DNA of 64,000 nt, taken from positions 250,501 to 314,500 of the forward strand of contig NW_014575560.1 in NCBI RefSeq assembly GCF_000708205.1, written 5' to 3'. Within the stretch, counting starts at the first letter, position 1. Each line of letters starts with the position of its first letter. Both the position numbers and the translations under genes were made by a program. Below the pieces are notes generated by a model that was given only the letters and a program-made list of their open reading frames with translations, ran no database searches and was not told the DNA's origin. This DNA comes from Mixia osmundae IAM 14324 (lineage: Eukaryota > Basidiomycota > Mixiomycetes > Mixiales > Mixiaceae). This document shows positions 33,335 through 45,189 of the stretch, one piece after another.

Positions 33335-35244
33335 ATGCGGGCTTCTTTAGCTCGTTCGAGCAGAGTGACAGCCTCTCCTGGACGTTTGACGACTGTCAGA
33401 CAGCAGACGACGAGCTTGCGACTCAGCTGCAATGTGCCTGCACCGTTCGTCACAGCTTTGCGTCATAGTCCCTGTATTGACGCGGGCAGGCACTTTGACA
33501 GGCTCAGTCGTGCCTTGCATGGCTCGGCCAACCTATATCGATCCTCTGGCTACTCGGATCCGCTCAGACTGAGGCGCAGCTTCCATGTGTCTGCAATCTT
33601 GCGAGGTCCGCAGAGCCGGCGCATGCACCTCATGAGCTGACACGGCAGCTCTTGTCAGAGGACAAGGTCGTCCAAGTACCACAAATGGCAGAGAGTATCT
33701 CTGAGGGCACTTTGAAGCAATGGCTCAAGAAGAAGGGCGACTATGTCGAAGCGGACGAAGAAGTGGCTACCATTGAGACAGACAAGGCGAGCCGCTCCTC
33801 GAAGGTGGCTTATGCTGGCGCACATGCTTACATGGATTCGTAGATCGACGTCAGCGTCAATGCGCCAGAGGCAGGTACAATCACGGAGACTTACGCGGAA
33901 GAAGAAGACACTGTCGAAGTTGGCAAGGATCTCTTCAAGATGGAGCTAGGCGGTGAGCCAAGCAGCAGTGGTACGTGCAGCGCGATCGACTTTCACTCAT
34001 ACTGAAACCAGAAGCAGGCGGCGACAAAGCATCGAGCGAGTCGTCTGAAAAGAGTGAAGAAAAGCCAAAGGAGAGCGAGGACAAAAAGGAGAGCGGTCAG
34101 GAGGTCAGAGAGCGCGACAGTGGCGAAGACAAGCCGAGCGCGGAAGCAGAGAAGCCGGAGAGTAGTGACAGCAAGGAACAAGGCTCGGACACTCATTCTG
34201 GCCGGAAACAAGAAGACGTGTCCTCTAAATATGAAAACAAAGAGAGCTCGAAACCTGCGCCGGAGCCCAAAAAGTCTGAAGAGCCTCGACAGCCTCAGGC
34301 GGCAGCCAAGAAGGACAAGCCAGCACCGCCTCCCGAAAAGCCAAGCGAGCCTAAGAAGACCCAATCAGGCTCGGGCAACAGAACAGAACAGCGCGTTAGT
34401 GGAGCAGCAACTTATCGTTTGCCGTGCAGAACTGAATGGGTGTGATCACAGGTCAAAATGAATAGGATGCGCCAACGTATCGCCGAGCGTCTAAAACAAT
34501 CCCAGAACTCGGCAGCCTCGCTGACGACGTTCAACGAGATTGACATGTCCTCGCTCATGGAGTTCCGCAAGCTTTACAAAGACCAAGTCCTGAAGGATCA
34601 CGGCGTCAAGCTTGGCTTCATGTCTGCTTTCGCTAAGGCATGCTGCCTGGCGCTCAAAGAGATACCCGCTGCAAACGCATCGATAGAAGGTCCAGGCGCA
34701 GGAGAACAGATTGTCTATCGAGATTATGTCGACCTGAGCGTCGCTGTTTCGACGCCCAAGGGTCTCGTCACGCCTGTCGTCAGAAATGCCGAAGAGCTCA
34801 ACTTTATCGGCATCGAGTCTGCTATTGCCGAGCTGGGCAAAAAGGCGAGAGACAATAAGCTCACAATCGAAGATATGGCGGGCGGAACGTTCACAATCTC
34901 CAATGGCGGTGTCTTTGGCTCGCTCTATGGCACGCCCATCATCAATCTACCTCAAGCTGCCGTGCTAGGCATGCACGCCATCAAGGAAAAGCCTGTCGTC
35001 GTCAACGGACAGATTGTGGTCAGACCAATCATGGTTGTCGCGCTCAGTAGGCCTCACGTTGCATGCTGGATACATTCGCTGATGCTCGGGCGCAGCCTAC
35101 GATCATCGCTTGCTGGATGGACGAGAAGCAGTGACCTTCCTCGTCCGCGTCAAGCAGTTCATCGAGGATCCGCGTCTCATGCTGTGAGCATTACACTCTT
35201 CATACGTGGGGACGCTGATTGATTGCGGGCGCAGGTTGACCTGA
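33335..35244 (+). CDS. KGD2: 2-oxoglutarate dehydrogenase E2 (dihydrolipoyl succinyltransferase)
   Basis: This is the mitochondrial TCA-cycle E2 enzyme. Seven exons (33335..33605, 33659..33786, 33844..33970, 34012..34394, 34452..35046, 35096..35183, 35235..35244) give about 533 aa. A Ser/Arg/Leu-rich presequence is followed by the lipoyl domain [20 protein letters not shown], with the lipoyl Lys in IETDK, joined to [14 protein letters not shown] 130-residue Lys/Glu/Ser linker follows, then [27 protein letters not shown] and the active site [16 protein letters not shown]. Intron 2 with a GC donor (AAG|GCGAGC, 57 nt) keeps ETDK-IDVSV intact; a GT donor 18 nt later would insert six residues beside the lipoyl Lys. 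The final exon codes for only three residues plus stop. Confidence 0.93.
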
Positions 35245-35299
35245 GAACATTCTTTCTGTATGCATACGACAACAAGTGACACAGTGTGCTTGATGAGTC

Positions 35300-38200
35300 T
35301 CAGATTTTACGTGCGCCCTCGTCATACATCTGATTGAGCAGCGTAATCATCGATTGAGGCGGTTTCGGGTCCGCAGATGGCGACTGCGAGTTCGTGTCGT
35401 CTTGCAGATCTGTAGACAGGTAGGATCCATCCAGACTGCTAGGCTCTTCGGCGATTGATTCTCCAATTGCGAAAGACACGCCCGGCGGTGCAATACGCTG
35501 CGTGCTTCCGAGCTTGTTAGAAGGGAGGCTGCTGCTCTTAGCTGCTTTCAGCACGCTGTTCTGATAAGCGCGGTCGTACAAGCGCGCTTTTGCCTCCCGT
35601 ACTTTCTCCTTTGTGGAGATCGGTCCGCTGAAAGAGTGGTGTGATGGAGCAGACTCGGCACTCCTGGCAGACACTGGCGCGTTGACATAGCGTGACCCCC
35701 TTAGTATGGATCGTCCCGCTGCGAACTGACGGCGGGTCGGCGCACTGGCTAATCCGGACGAATAAAGATTGCTGCTGATTGGCGCAGTCGAGCCCTCCGT
35801 CATTCGCGAAAGGAATAGCGAAGTCGCTTGATCGTGTGGCATCCAGTCCGGATGCGTTGATTTGAAGGAGATCAGCGACTTCTCCATCTTGCCATGATCA
35901 GATGGCCATCGGTGGTGCTCTTCACCTCCGTTAGGCAGTTGCAGCGTAGGCGCGCTCTTCCCTTTGCTATCAAATACAGCAGAGGCGCATACGTATCCCA
36001 AGCCATCGACGTGTATCGTAGTTTCTCGGAAGAAGTCGACGATAGCAGGCGCAGTCTTTGGCAGATTACGCCACAGCACATACGGTGTAGTGACGACAGA
36101 GATCATTTCGAGTACAAAGGTTGTCACGCGCATTTGGAACAGCTGACTGAACTCGCGATGGACCTGCAGGTACAATCAGCGCGTGTGGGAGGCAAAGCGG
36201 AGAAGCAGCACTCACCTCCGCCGAGTGGAGCTGGTCCTTCCATTCTGGCGGACAGTAATGCGTACACTCGATGATGGCCAGCATCAGTTCCTCCGGATCA
36301 ACGATCTGATGGTCGTCAGGAACCATGCCGCGCGCAACTGCGAGAATCCCGCCAAAGACGCCGATGTAGAATAGCACGGTACGGCCCGGTGTGACTTCGA
36401 AATGCAGGAAAGCGTCTGGATCGAGTAGTGAGAAGAGGACGAGCACTGACGCAAACGAGCCAGAGACGAAGGCGACAAAGCGAGCGATCTGGCTCGTAAG
36501 TTCCTTTGGAAATTGCTCGACATACATCTCAGCAGCCGGATAGCTCCGATGAAGACGCTGCTGAAAGTTGTGAGGCAGCTCGTTATATTCTCTGAATTTC
36601 CAGCGGGCTAGCTGGGTGTACGACCTTGAGCCGATCGAGGAAGGATTTTTGTGATATTCCTAGTAGCCAAGTCAGGCGAAGCTCCGAAAGATACGACAGC
36701 GAGCTCACCTCGAAGTATCGGAAGAACGAATAGAACAGCAGATACAGCACGATGAATGGCCAGAGCATGCTATTGATGACGGCAACGAGAATGAACCGTC
36801 GCTTGAGCCTGTGTGCGCCATCAGCCTGAGGTAACGGCATGACCTGAAAGCACCAACGCCTCTGAGAGATCTTGACGATTTCGCTCGTTGACGAATGCGC
36901 GTCTTACTAGGCCGTCGTCACCAACGAGGAAGCCTAGCAGACAGAAGCGCAGATTCCATTCCAGCGATTTTGTCAGCTGCCCGCCCAGCTTTCTCTGACC
37001 GAGGCTGGCCGGTAGTGAGATCGAGAGATCCAATATGTCGCTGTTGAACAGCGCAACGAGGTAGTTTTCCAGGCGCATGATTCGGTTTGCGACATCGTGC
37101 GCGTCGAGCCGGTCGGCACGCTCATCATTGTCATTTTCGGCTTGCGTGCGACTTGAGAGTGCGACCGGGTGGTCAGCGCGAAGCGCAGCGATACGTGTGA
37201 CGATGGTCGGCCAGGGTACAGTGGGGATGTCGGCTTCGGGAATGCAGAGCAGATGCTCGTAAAAGTTGCGCATAGCTAAGAGCCGTTTCATTGCCGCGGT
37301 GAACCGATAGATACGAGTTGCGTAGAAGCTTGCCAGGCCAAGAACAATCAGTAAACTAGAACCGTGAGTTCTGCACGCCAGTTAGCGCAAGAGGACAGAA
37401 CCGAACAGAGGCTGACTTTGAAAGGCACTGCGAGACCATCACCTCCTGCAGCGAGTGACTTGTTCGCAGGCGTGTGTGGTCGATACAGCCAAGCAGGAAA
37501 GATGTGAAGGTGATGACAAAGCCGATCGTTCTGCTTGCGTACTTTAGCGCGCAATCACTCGAGCGAAGAGAAAAGACTTGCAAAAGGTTCAGCAAATGCG
37601 AGAGCGCTATCGCCCGTAGTCCTTTGCCGTTGTAGTACGCATATATCTGTGTTCGGTCAGAAGGAGATGACACGACTTGATGACCGACGAACCTCTTGTA
37701 AATTGGCGTCTATATCGATGACATTCACCCATTGCCACAGCGCCTTCTCTTTTGCCGACAGCGCACTTTTGGCGCGCCGTTGAGCACTGTCATTGCCAGA
37801 ATCTGACCAAGGTCGCGATGTGAAGGCTCTTGACAAGGGAGCACCGAGAAAAGTGGGATGACCTGTCCCTGCCGCATCTTCCTCTTCATCATGGTATGCA
37901 TCTAATCGATGCAATGGCAGATGCGACGCATCGCCCGATCTTCCTTTGCCCTTATCGCGGCCAGAAGGCTTCTGATGCATGTCTTCGTCCAGCAATCGTA
38001 TCCTGTTCCCTCCTGTCTGTCTGATGTCTGCGGCCGGGTTGAGTATCGATTGGATGACGATAGGATAGCTATGCTTTGCATTTTGTGGTATGATGCTCTC
38101 CGTACCGTGAATGGGCATGTCAGAATGTCGGCCTTCGCTATTCTTCGTACTGCTCGTGCGTTGGACGGGCGTGGGCCTCTTGCCGGGCGACGCCAAGCCG

Positions 38201-38936
38201 ATAACTTGGCGTAAGCCTGGCGAACGCAACAGGGGGGAATTGCCGAGCTGTCGCGGAGGTTCGGCTACCCGCGTGAACTCCGGCGGAGGCGAAGACGTAG
38301 GTGAGATGGTTCCACTGCTAGAGGAGGCCTTCATGGTATCATTCGCGGCAGTACGCGCCGGCGAGCGTGATGCATCGGCTGCTCGTGAACCGGCAGAGGA
38401 CGAGCGCGGTGAGGAAGCGAGATCGATAGCGCCCGGCAGGGTCGTGCTGTCCGCTGCGCGGTCAATTGATGGTGAGGATGCAGCAGCAGAGGGCGTGATG
38501 TCGCCTCGTGTGACCGGCCGTCCTCGCGCTGGCGAATCTCTCTCGAACATCCTGCGGTAGCCACATGAGCTTGCAGTGCAGCCATACGACGCAATTCTTA
38601 CATGGAGATGGGCGGGGCATGATCATCCCCGAGGCCGTCCTCCGTCGAGACTCGCTGTCGTCGCTCACTGACGGTAGACGTGTCTAGTCGTTCGACAGGC
38701 TCGCCGGCTTGAAATGGATCTTCATACGCAGATTCAGTATGAAGGTGGGCGTGGTTCGACGATGCCGGGGCACCCGTTTGGTCATCCCTATAGGGTGCTG
38801 TCCGCCCGAGCGAGCTCAGAGCTTGCGCGCTCGCGTTGCTTGGCGGATCATCGTCAATCCTGGCGTAGACCGAGCTCTCGGGCAGGCGGAGAAGACTGCC
38901 GAAGAGGCCCCGCCACTCTGAGCGCCCAAGCGACAT
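35300..38936 (-). CDS. ATG9: Autophagy scramblase Atg9
   Basis: Atg9 is the multispanning lipid scramblase of autophagosome formation. Eight exons: 38936..38602, 38551..37693, 37646..37582, 37530..37417, 37370..36893, 36843..36709, 36659..36216 and 36163..35300, about 1097 aa. A ~390-residue disordered N-terminus precedes the core: [122 protein letters not shown] and [20 protein letters not shown]. Several membrane spans are visible. Intron 3 (37581..37531) needs a GC donor (TT|GCAAGT) to give [15 protein letters not shown] as in homologues; read through, it would insert 17 residues in frame. Confidence 0.93.
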
Positions 38937-39064
38937 CGACGAGACCGTGAGAGGGAGAGCCAAGTGGGTACGTACGTCTACGGCAGCCCTACGCGCCACC
39001 TTGGGCGAACTCTGCGCGGCGGCTCAAAGCTATCAAACCTCATCGATCAGCCGGCCTGCTCACC

Positions 39065-39415
39065 ATGTCAACATCTTCGAGCGGCCATTCAGTGGCCGAG
39101 TACAAGGGTAGATGGTCACGCATAGCCGTTGAGGAGCGCTAAAGACTGAGAGCAGAGCTATTGGAAGCCCGGGATGCCGCCATTCGCGAGGGATGGGTTC
39201 GCACGATGGAAGCCCGCCTGGTGAGAGAAGAGCTCGGCAAGTGCTGGCGGACAGAGGGCGTCAACCACTATGCACAATGCCACGAGCTCACTCAACGGTA
39301 CTTAGACATGCTCCGGACTCATAGGGTGCGTCACGGGCTACAACAGCCAAAGCATGAGCTCATGGCGACGATCTTGCAGGTCAAAGGGACTCGCGTGATC
39401 GATTTCGAGAGCTAG
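39065..39415 (+). CDS. Mitochondrial complex I small subunit (NDUFB10/PDSW-like, 12 kDa)
   Basis: Three exons (39065..39107, 39156..39325, 39380..39415) give about 82 aa. The sequence LLEARDAAIREGWVRTMEAR, LVREELGKCWRTEGVNHYAQ, then CHELTQRYLDML and VKGTRVIDF matches the short accessory complex I subunit of fungi, which has no presequence and two conserved Cys for an intermembrane-space disulphide (KCW, QCH). Intron 2 (39326..39379, GTGCGT...TTGCAG) is 54 nt, in frame and without stops, so an unspliced read would look like a longer protein with 18 extra residues. The gene is divergent from ATG9 with 128 bp between start codons. Homology is remembered, not aligned. Confidence 0.75.
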
Positions 39416-39432
39416 CAAATGCAACGTCGGTC

Positions 39433-40727
39433 CTATGTACGCGCAGACCGCAAGGGCGGCAACCTCTTCTTGGCTTTTTGAGATTCCTTGAGCGTCTTGC
39501 GCTCTGTGTACTTGCGTTGCTTGCGTTTGTCCTTTGCGAGCTCGGACAGCTTCTCGCGCTCGATGAGCTGTCTTCGATCGGCTATAGGAGGAGGGGCATC
39601 AGCTGACATCAAGGAAGGAGGGAGCTCCTGACGGACCTTGTTTGAGATGCCAAGCTGCCTTGCCAGAGTTCTGCTTGCCTGTTTCTTGCTCCCGCCACTT
39701 CTTGACTGCAGTCCGTTCTCGCTCATCGCGTGCTGCTCGATCGACGAGACTCTCCATCTTCTTGAGTGCTCTCTCTAGTTCTTCCAGCTCGTCCACAGGG
39801 AAATTGGGCACCTTGCGCGCTTTGTAGACTGTCGTCTTGAGTTGCGCCAGCTCTGCTTTTTGCTGCTCCGAGATAAAGCTGTATGATCGCGAGTAGAGAT
39901 CCTCGTCTAATGCGCCTGACAAGGAATCGAAACGCGGATCACGCCGGACCTGCAGAGGCTTCAGCTAGCGACCTTGTTCTTGCAGAACGGTACGGACAAG
40001 TCTGGGTACCTCGACCACCTCACGAGCGCGAGTGACGGCCCTCTTGGAAGTCATTTCCATAGGTCTGCATGAACGTAAGCTTGACTCGCTATCGCTTGCA
40101 ATGACTGACGCATGCTTGTTGTTACGATGAGCAACTTGCTTGCGTTCGCGTGCTTTGGTCTGGTTGCGTTCGTCTCTGGCCTTCAGTCTGTCGAGGACTG
40201 CGAGTGCTTTCTGAGCGTCTTCGTGCCGCATCTCAAGTCGGCCCTTCCTCTTGCCCCGCGGCAAGGTGCTTTCGTCTGCGTCGCCATCCTCTGGCGCGTC
40301 AGAAGCAGAGCTATCGTCGTCTTGTCGAGGCTTGCTAGGTGCGGCGCCTAACGCCTTTCTTGCTCTCAAGAGTGCAGACATCGGCAGGCTAGCCAGACCT
40401 GTCTCGTACATGAGTGACAGCTCACGGGTGAAGCGACAAGCTGACTCTGCTGGAGATCTTCCTGTGCTTTGCGTGTCAGTTGCGCTCGAAGTCTGACAAG
40501 GCCGTGTTGACCTCATCTGCAAGGCTTCCGTCTTCCATAGACTCGTCCGACCCTTCCACCTCGTCTTCTAGCTCGCTCTCGCCGAGGTATCTGCTGTGAT
40601 TCGCTTGGCCGTTCGACGTGCTTGCAAACTCGTCAGGCGACTCGCTAGCCAGGCTGGCATCATCAGAGTCATACAGCTGACGCTGACTCGGCGGGCCGGT
40701 AGCCTTTTGCTTCCCCTTCGCAGGCAT
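39433..40727 (-). CDS. RRP36: rRNA-processing protein Rrp36
   Basis: Rrp36 acts in early 35S pre-rRNA cleavage in the nucleolus. Six exons: 40727..40512, 40461..40446, 40398..40110, 40064..39998, 39949..39637 and 39581..39433, about 349 aa. An acidic N-terminus (YDSDDASLASES, ELEDEVEGSDES) is followed by SLASLPMSALLRARKALGA, a KHAPMEMTSKRAVTR block, VPRLVRRDPRFDSLSG, SYSFISEQQKAELAQLK and a basic coiled tail RKYTERKTLKESQKAKK. The RDPRFD core is diagnostic. Exon 2 is a 16-nt microexon (GAAGATCTCCAGCAGA), needed to connect the acidic part with SLASLPM; both flanking introns have good branch points. Confidence 0.88.
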
Positions 40728-40844
40728 TCCTGGCCGAGCAATCGACAGACTGGCCGGACAACGACGTCAGCGTCCACGCTGCAGTCGACCCCCGTCGTTC
40801 GACACCAACGCGAAAAAGTTGGCCGTCAACCTTGTCGCTGCAAG

Positions 40845-43800
40845 ATGGCGACGGCGAGTGGATCAAAGCAGCAGCAGCAACGCAAGCCACTCGACAACCG
40901 GATACCGTACCTCATCTCCAATGGCGTCCAGACCCAGCACCGCTCCTTCTTCGTCATGGTCGGCTCACAGAAACAGGCTCACCAGCAGATCGTCAATTTG
41001 CATTGGCTCCTGTCCGAGTCTCGCATGTCTTCTACAGCTCCCACAACGAGTGCTGGAAGACACGCAAAGGGCAAAGCAGCCAGTCGGCCCAACGTATTGT
41101 GGTGCTACTCCAAAGAGCTTGGATTCTCGAGCAACCGCAAGAAAAGAGCCGAAAAGATCAAACGAGATATCGCGAGGAACGTCAGGGATCAGGACGACAT
41201 GGATCCTTTCGAGCTCTTTGTCGGCGCCACAGATATCCGGTACTGCTACTACAAGGATACCGAGAAGATCCTCGGTCAGACTTATGGCATGCTCGTCTTG
41301 CAAGACTTTGAGGCCATCACGCCCAATCTGCTCGCGAGAACGATCGAGACTGTCGAAGGGGGAGGACTGGTCGTGCTCATCCTGCAAGGCATGAAGAGCC
41401 TCAAGCAGCTCTACGCAATGACGATGGCGTGTGACCCTCTCTCATCATCCTCAGTCCTGCAACCTGACGCATTCTGCAGGATGTTCATTCACGCTACAGG
41501 ACGGAGACGTCAGATGCGCCCATAGCGCGCTTCAACGAACGTTTCATCTTGTCGTTGGGATCCTGTTCTACTTGCCTGATTCTCGACGACGAACTGAATG
41601 TCTTGCCCATCAGCGATGCCAAAGATATTGTACCTTTGGAAAAAGCAAGCGCAAAGGGGAAGAGCCCGGCAAAGACGGAGCTAGACGAACTGAAGGACTC
41701 GCTCAAAGAGACTCAGCCAGCTGGCTCTGTCATCGCCGAAGCGCGCACGATCGATCAGGCCCGAGCCATCCTGACTTTTACAGAGGCAATCGCTTCAAAG
41801 ACCCTCTCGTCCACTGTCTCGCTGACCGCCGCCAGAGGGCGAGGAAAGTCAGCCGCGCTGGGTCTGTCCATCGCACTAGCGGTCGCGCACTCGTATTCGA
41901 ACATCTTCGTCACTTCACCTTCGCCGGAGAATCTCAAGACGCTCTTCGAGTTCATCTTCATAGGCTTTGACAAGCTGGGCTACCAAGAGCATCTCGACTA
42001 TGATGTCGTCCAAAGTACCAATCCAGACTTCAAGAGCGCCATTGTCAGAGTCAATGTCTTCAGAGACCACCGGCAGACTATCCAGGTAGGCTCGAGCGCC
42101 ATAAGACATGTCACTTTCTTTGACGCCCGCGTTCGGCAGTATATCAGACCGCAAGATGCACATGCGCTCGGACAAGCCGAACTCGTCGTCATCGACGAAG
42201 CCGCCGCTATCCCTCTGCCGCTCGTTCGCAAGCTCATTGGACCCTATCTCGTATTCCTATCCTCAACGATAAACGGCTACGAAGGAACAGGTCGATCCCT
42301 CTCCCTAAAGTTGATTCAGCAACTGCGAGAGGCTTCATCTGCTACTGCTTCCTCGCTCCTGAAGGCCGCCGAGCGGGAAAACACGAAAAAGGGAGTCACT
42401 GCTACTGCCACGCCGGCTGTCACGATCAGTCGAGTGCTCAAAGAGGTCAAGTTGGAAGACCCCATCCGATACGGTCAGGGAGATCTGGTCGAGCGATGGC
42501 TCAACACGCTGCTGTGCCTCGACGCCACCATTGCACCCTCGAAAGGTATGCAGGGATGTCCGCTGCCCGCTCAGTGCGACTTGCTCTACGTCAATCGCGA
42601 CACGTTGTTCAGCTATCATCCCGCCAGCGAGCTCTTCTTGCAGCGCATGATGGCTCTCTACGTCGCTTCGCACTACAAGAATTCGCCAAATGACTTGCAG
42701 CTCATGAGTGATGCGCCCCAGCACCACCTGTTTGTGTTACTGCCGCCGCTCAAAGAGGATGATAACACGCTGCCCGAGCCTCTCGTCGTTATCCAAGTAG
42801 CGCTCGAAGGCAGTATAGGCAAGCGAAGCATACTCGATGGCTTGCAACGTGGTATCAGGCCGTCGGGAGACTTGATACCCTGGACGATCTCTCAGCAGTT
42901 CCAAGATGACGATTTTGGTACCATGTCGGGCGCGCGAATCGTCAGAATAGCGACGCATCCTGATTATGCGAAGATGGGTTACGGCACTCGCGCCCTGCAG
43001 GCTCTCGATGCGTTCTACAGCGGCCAATTGCTCAATCTTTCCGAAGCGCTCGAGGATATGCAGATCGAGACTTTCGAGAGCGCAGCCAAGCCGAGCAAGC
43101 AGGACACGCTGCATACTGAAGTCATTGCTGTGCGAAATGCTGCTCGCATGCCGCCACTGCTGCAACGCTTGCCTGAGCGTCAGCCCGAGAAATTAGACTA
43201 TCTTGGCGTCTCATACGGCCTGACGCCCTCGCTCTTCAAATACTGGAAGCGTAATGGCTACATTCCCATGTATCTTCGTCAGACCGAGAACGACTTGACG
43301 GGCGAGCATACTTGTATCATGCTACGGGGTCTTTCGAGCAGCAGATCAGAGTCAGCAGGCTGGCTCTCCGCATTCGCTCTCGACTTTCGCAGGCGGTTCC
43401 TTTCGCTGCTTTCATTCAAGTTCCGCGAATTCTCTTCGGTGCTTTCGCTGAGTATCATCGAAGGTGCAAATGCTGGCGCTATTCAGCAAGCTAGTCATCT
43501 TACTGCCGCTGATGTGCGAGAGCTCTTCACGCCGCATGATCAGAAGCGCTTGACGTCCTATGCGAACAACATGCTCGACTACCATGTCATTCTCGATCTG
43601 CTGCCAAGTCTGGCTACCCTCTTCTTCGCCGGACGTTTCGGTCCTGACATCACACTCTCTGGCGTGCAACGATCGATCTTGCTCTCGCTTGGTCTGCAGC
43701 GTAAGTCGATCGAGGATGTGGAGAGAGATCTTGATCTACCTGTCACGCAATGTCTGGCTCTCTTCGTCAAGTGCATGCGTAAACTCTCGAAAGCGCTCGA

Positions 43801-44244
43801 TGACATACAGAAGCACCAGATAGAAGCAACACTCAACGAAGAACTTCCGTCTGCGTCTCAGGCCAATGGCAGGCTAGCTTTTGAGCCCGTGAAGCAAGAT
43901 CTTGCGGAAGAGCTCAACGATGAGGGGAATGAAGTCGTGCGACAGCTGCGCGACGAGCAACGAGAGGTAATCAACTCGCTCGACCTTTCAAAGTGAGTAC
44001 GTCTGCGCGACTGGTGCAAAAGCATGGAGACTGAGTCCGTGCGCGCAGGTATGCAATCGCAGGCGAAGAGAGTGACTGGCAGCAGGCGGAAGCGAGAGCG
44101 GCACAGCTCAAGAACGCATCAGGTGCTCAGAGCGTCTTCAGCATCCGCAACCCTGCCTCGACGAAGCGAAAGTCGGCAGACAAGCAGACACCACAGACCA
44201 ACGGTACCGAGAAGAAACGCAAGAAATCAGGCAAACGTCAATAG
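40845..44244 (+). CDS. KRE33: RNA cytidine acetyltransferase Kre33/NAT10
   Basis: The enzyme forms N4-acetylcytidine in 18S rRNA and tRNA and is essential for the small subunit. Exons 40845..41426, 41480..43992 and 44049..44244 give about 1096 aa. Order: N-terminal domain with KELGFSSNRKKR and GLVVLILQGMKSLKQLYAMT, the helicase part with Walker A AARGRGKSAALGL and VVIDEAAAIPLPLV, then the GNAT part with RIVRIATHPDYAKMGYGTRA, and a basic C-terminal tail KKRKKSGKRQ. Intron 1 (41427..41479) reads ATG|GCGTGT...GCAG|GAT; only the GC donor gives the conserved TMDVHSRYRT in frame, since both nearby GT dinucleotides shift it. The divergent RRP36 lies 117 bp away; both genes serve ribosome synthesis. 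Confidence 0.95.
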
Positions 44245-44402
44245 TCGGTCTGTGCGCAAGATCCACCTCCGAGAAGCGAGCCGTCAACGCGATCCGTTGT
44301 TGCACTGGCAAATGCATATCTTCTCGCCATCTTGACCTCAATAGTATCCTCGCCGCTCGCTCAGAAAAAAGATAGTCAAAACATCGATCCATACCAGTAA
44401 AG

Positions 44403-45068
44403 ATGCGCTCATTCATCCTCTTTGCCTTCGTTGTCTATGTAGCCGCAGCGCCGCAGCTCTCGGTAGGTCTCTGTGCATGACCAATGCGGCGCTTAGTCTG
44501 ACACTCGAAGGTCACGTAGAATCTGTTCCCAGCTGCCGCTGCTAATTCAGTCGCCGCACCGGTCGCGTCTCAAATCGTGCCCTCCGTTGCCACTCAGGCT
44601 GTTTCGCCTGCCGTAGGTACCGAGGCAGTGGCACCTGCAGTGGCCACGCAGGCCGCTACTGTGCCTGCGGTCGCTTCGATGCCCGCAGCTGTCAGCCCAG
44701 CTGTCGCCACGACCGCTGGTGCACCTCAGGTGGTTGGCACTCAAGTCGCACAGACAATGGTCTTGCCTAGCTTGTTCGCCAATCTTGCACCTACTTCGAC
44801 TGCAGCTGCATTCGGTCTCGTCATCCCCACGCCCTCTGCTGCTGCCTCTATGCAGCCTGCGTCTGCTAGCGGTGCGATGCCCGTCTCATCAGCCTCGCAG
44901 ACTGTCGCGGCACCGTTCGCGCTACCCACGCTCGCGTTCCCCTCAGCCTTGCCTGCTATCAGCTTCCCTTCGATCTCGCTGCCTTCCGGTCTTCCAGTCC
45001 TTGGCGCTGTTCAGCCCGCTTCATCAGCGACCGCCTCACCGGTCGCTGTCACGCCCGCCACTGCATAG
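44403..45068 (+). CDS. Small secreted Ala/Val/Pro/Ser-rich protein
   Basis: I do not recognise a family. Exons 44403..44466 and 44533..45068 (66-nt intron) give about 199 aa. Residues 1-16 form a signal peptide, MRSFILFAFVVYVAAA. The mature part is almost only Ala, Val, Pro, Ser and Thr, with a loose repeat of AVSPAVGTEAVAPAVATQAA type, then FALPTLAFPSALPAISFPSI. No Cys, no membrane anchor and no clear GPI signal are visible. It may be a cell-surface or wall-associated protein rich in O-mannosylation sites. The intron boundaries were chosen to keep the repeat frame joined to the signal peptide. Confidence 0.6.
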
Positions 45069-45189
45069 ACGACCGATGGACACTTAGACCTTCAATGCAT
45101 GCTTTCTCTTACCTTCATGTCCTCTCAAGAGTCTCTAGCGCGGCGCAAGCTGGATCGAGCACCGATCGGCCGCCGAAAAAAGGCATGCA

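Noticed and set aside
41426-41480. Apparent frameshift in KRE33, suggesting a pseudogene
   Set aside because: A GC-AG intron explains the frame change exactly, and the whole 1096-residue protein is otherwise intact.
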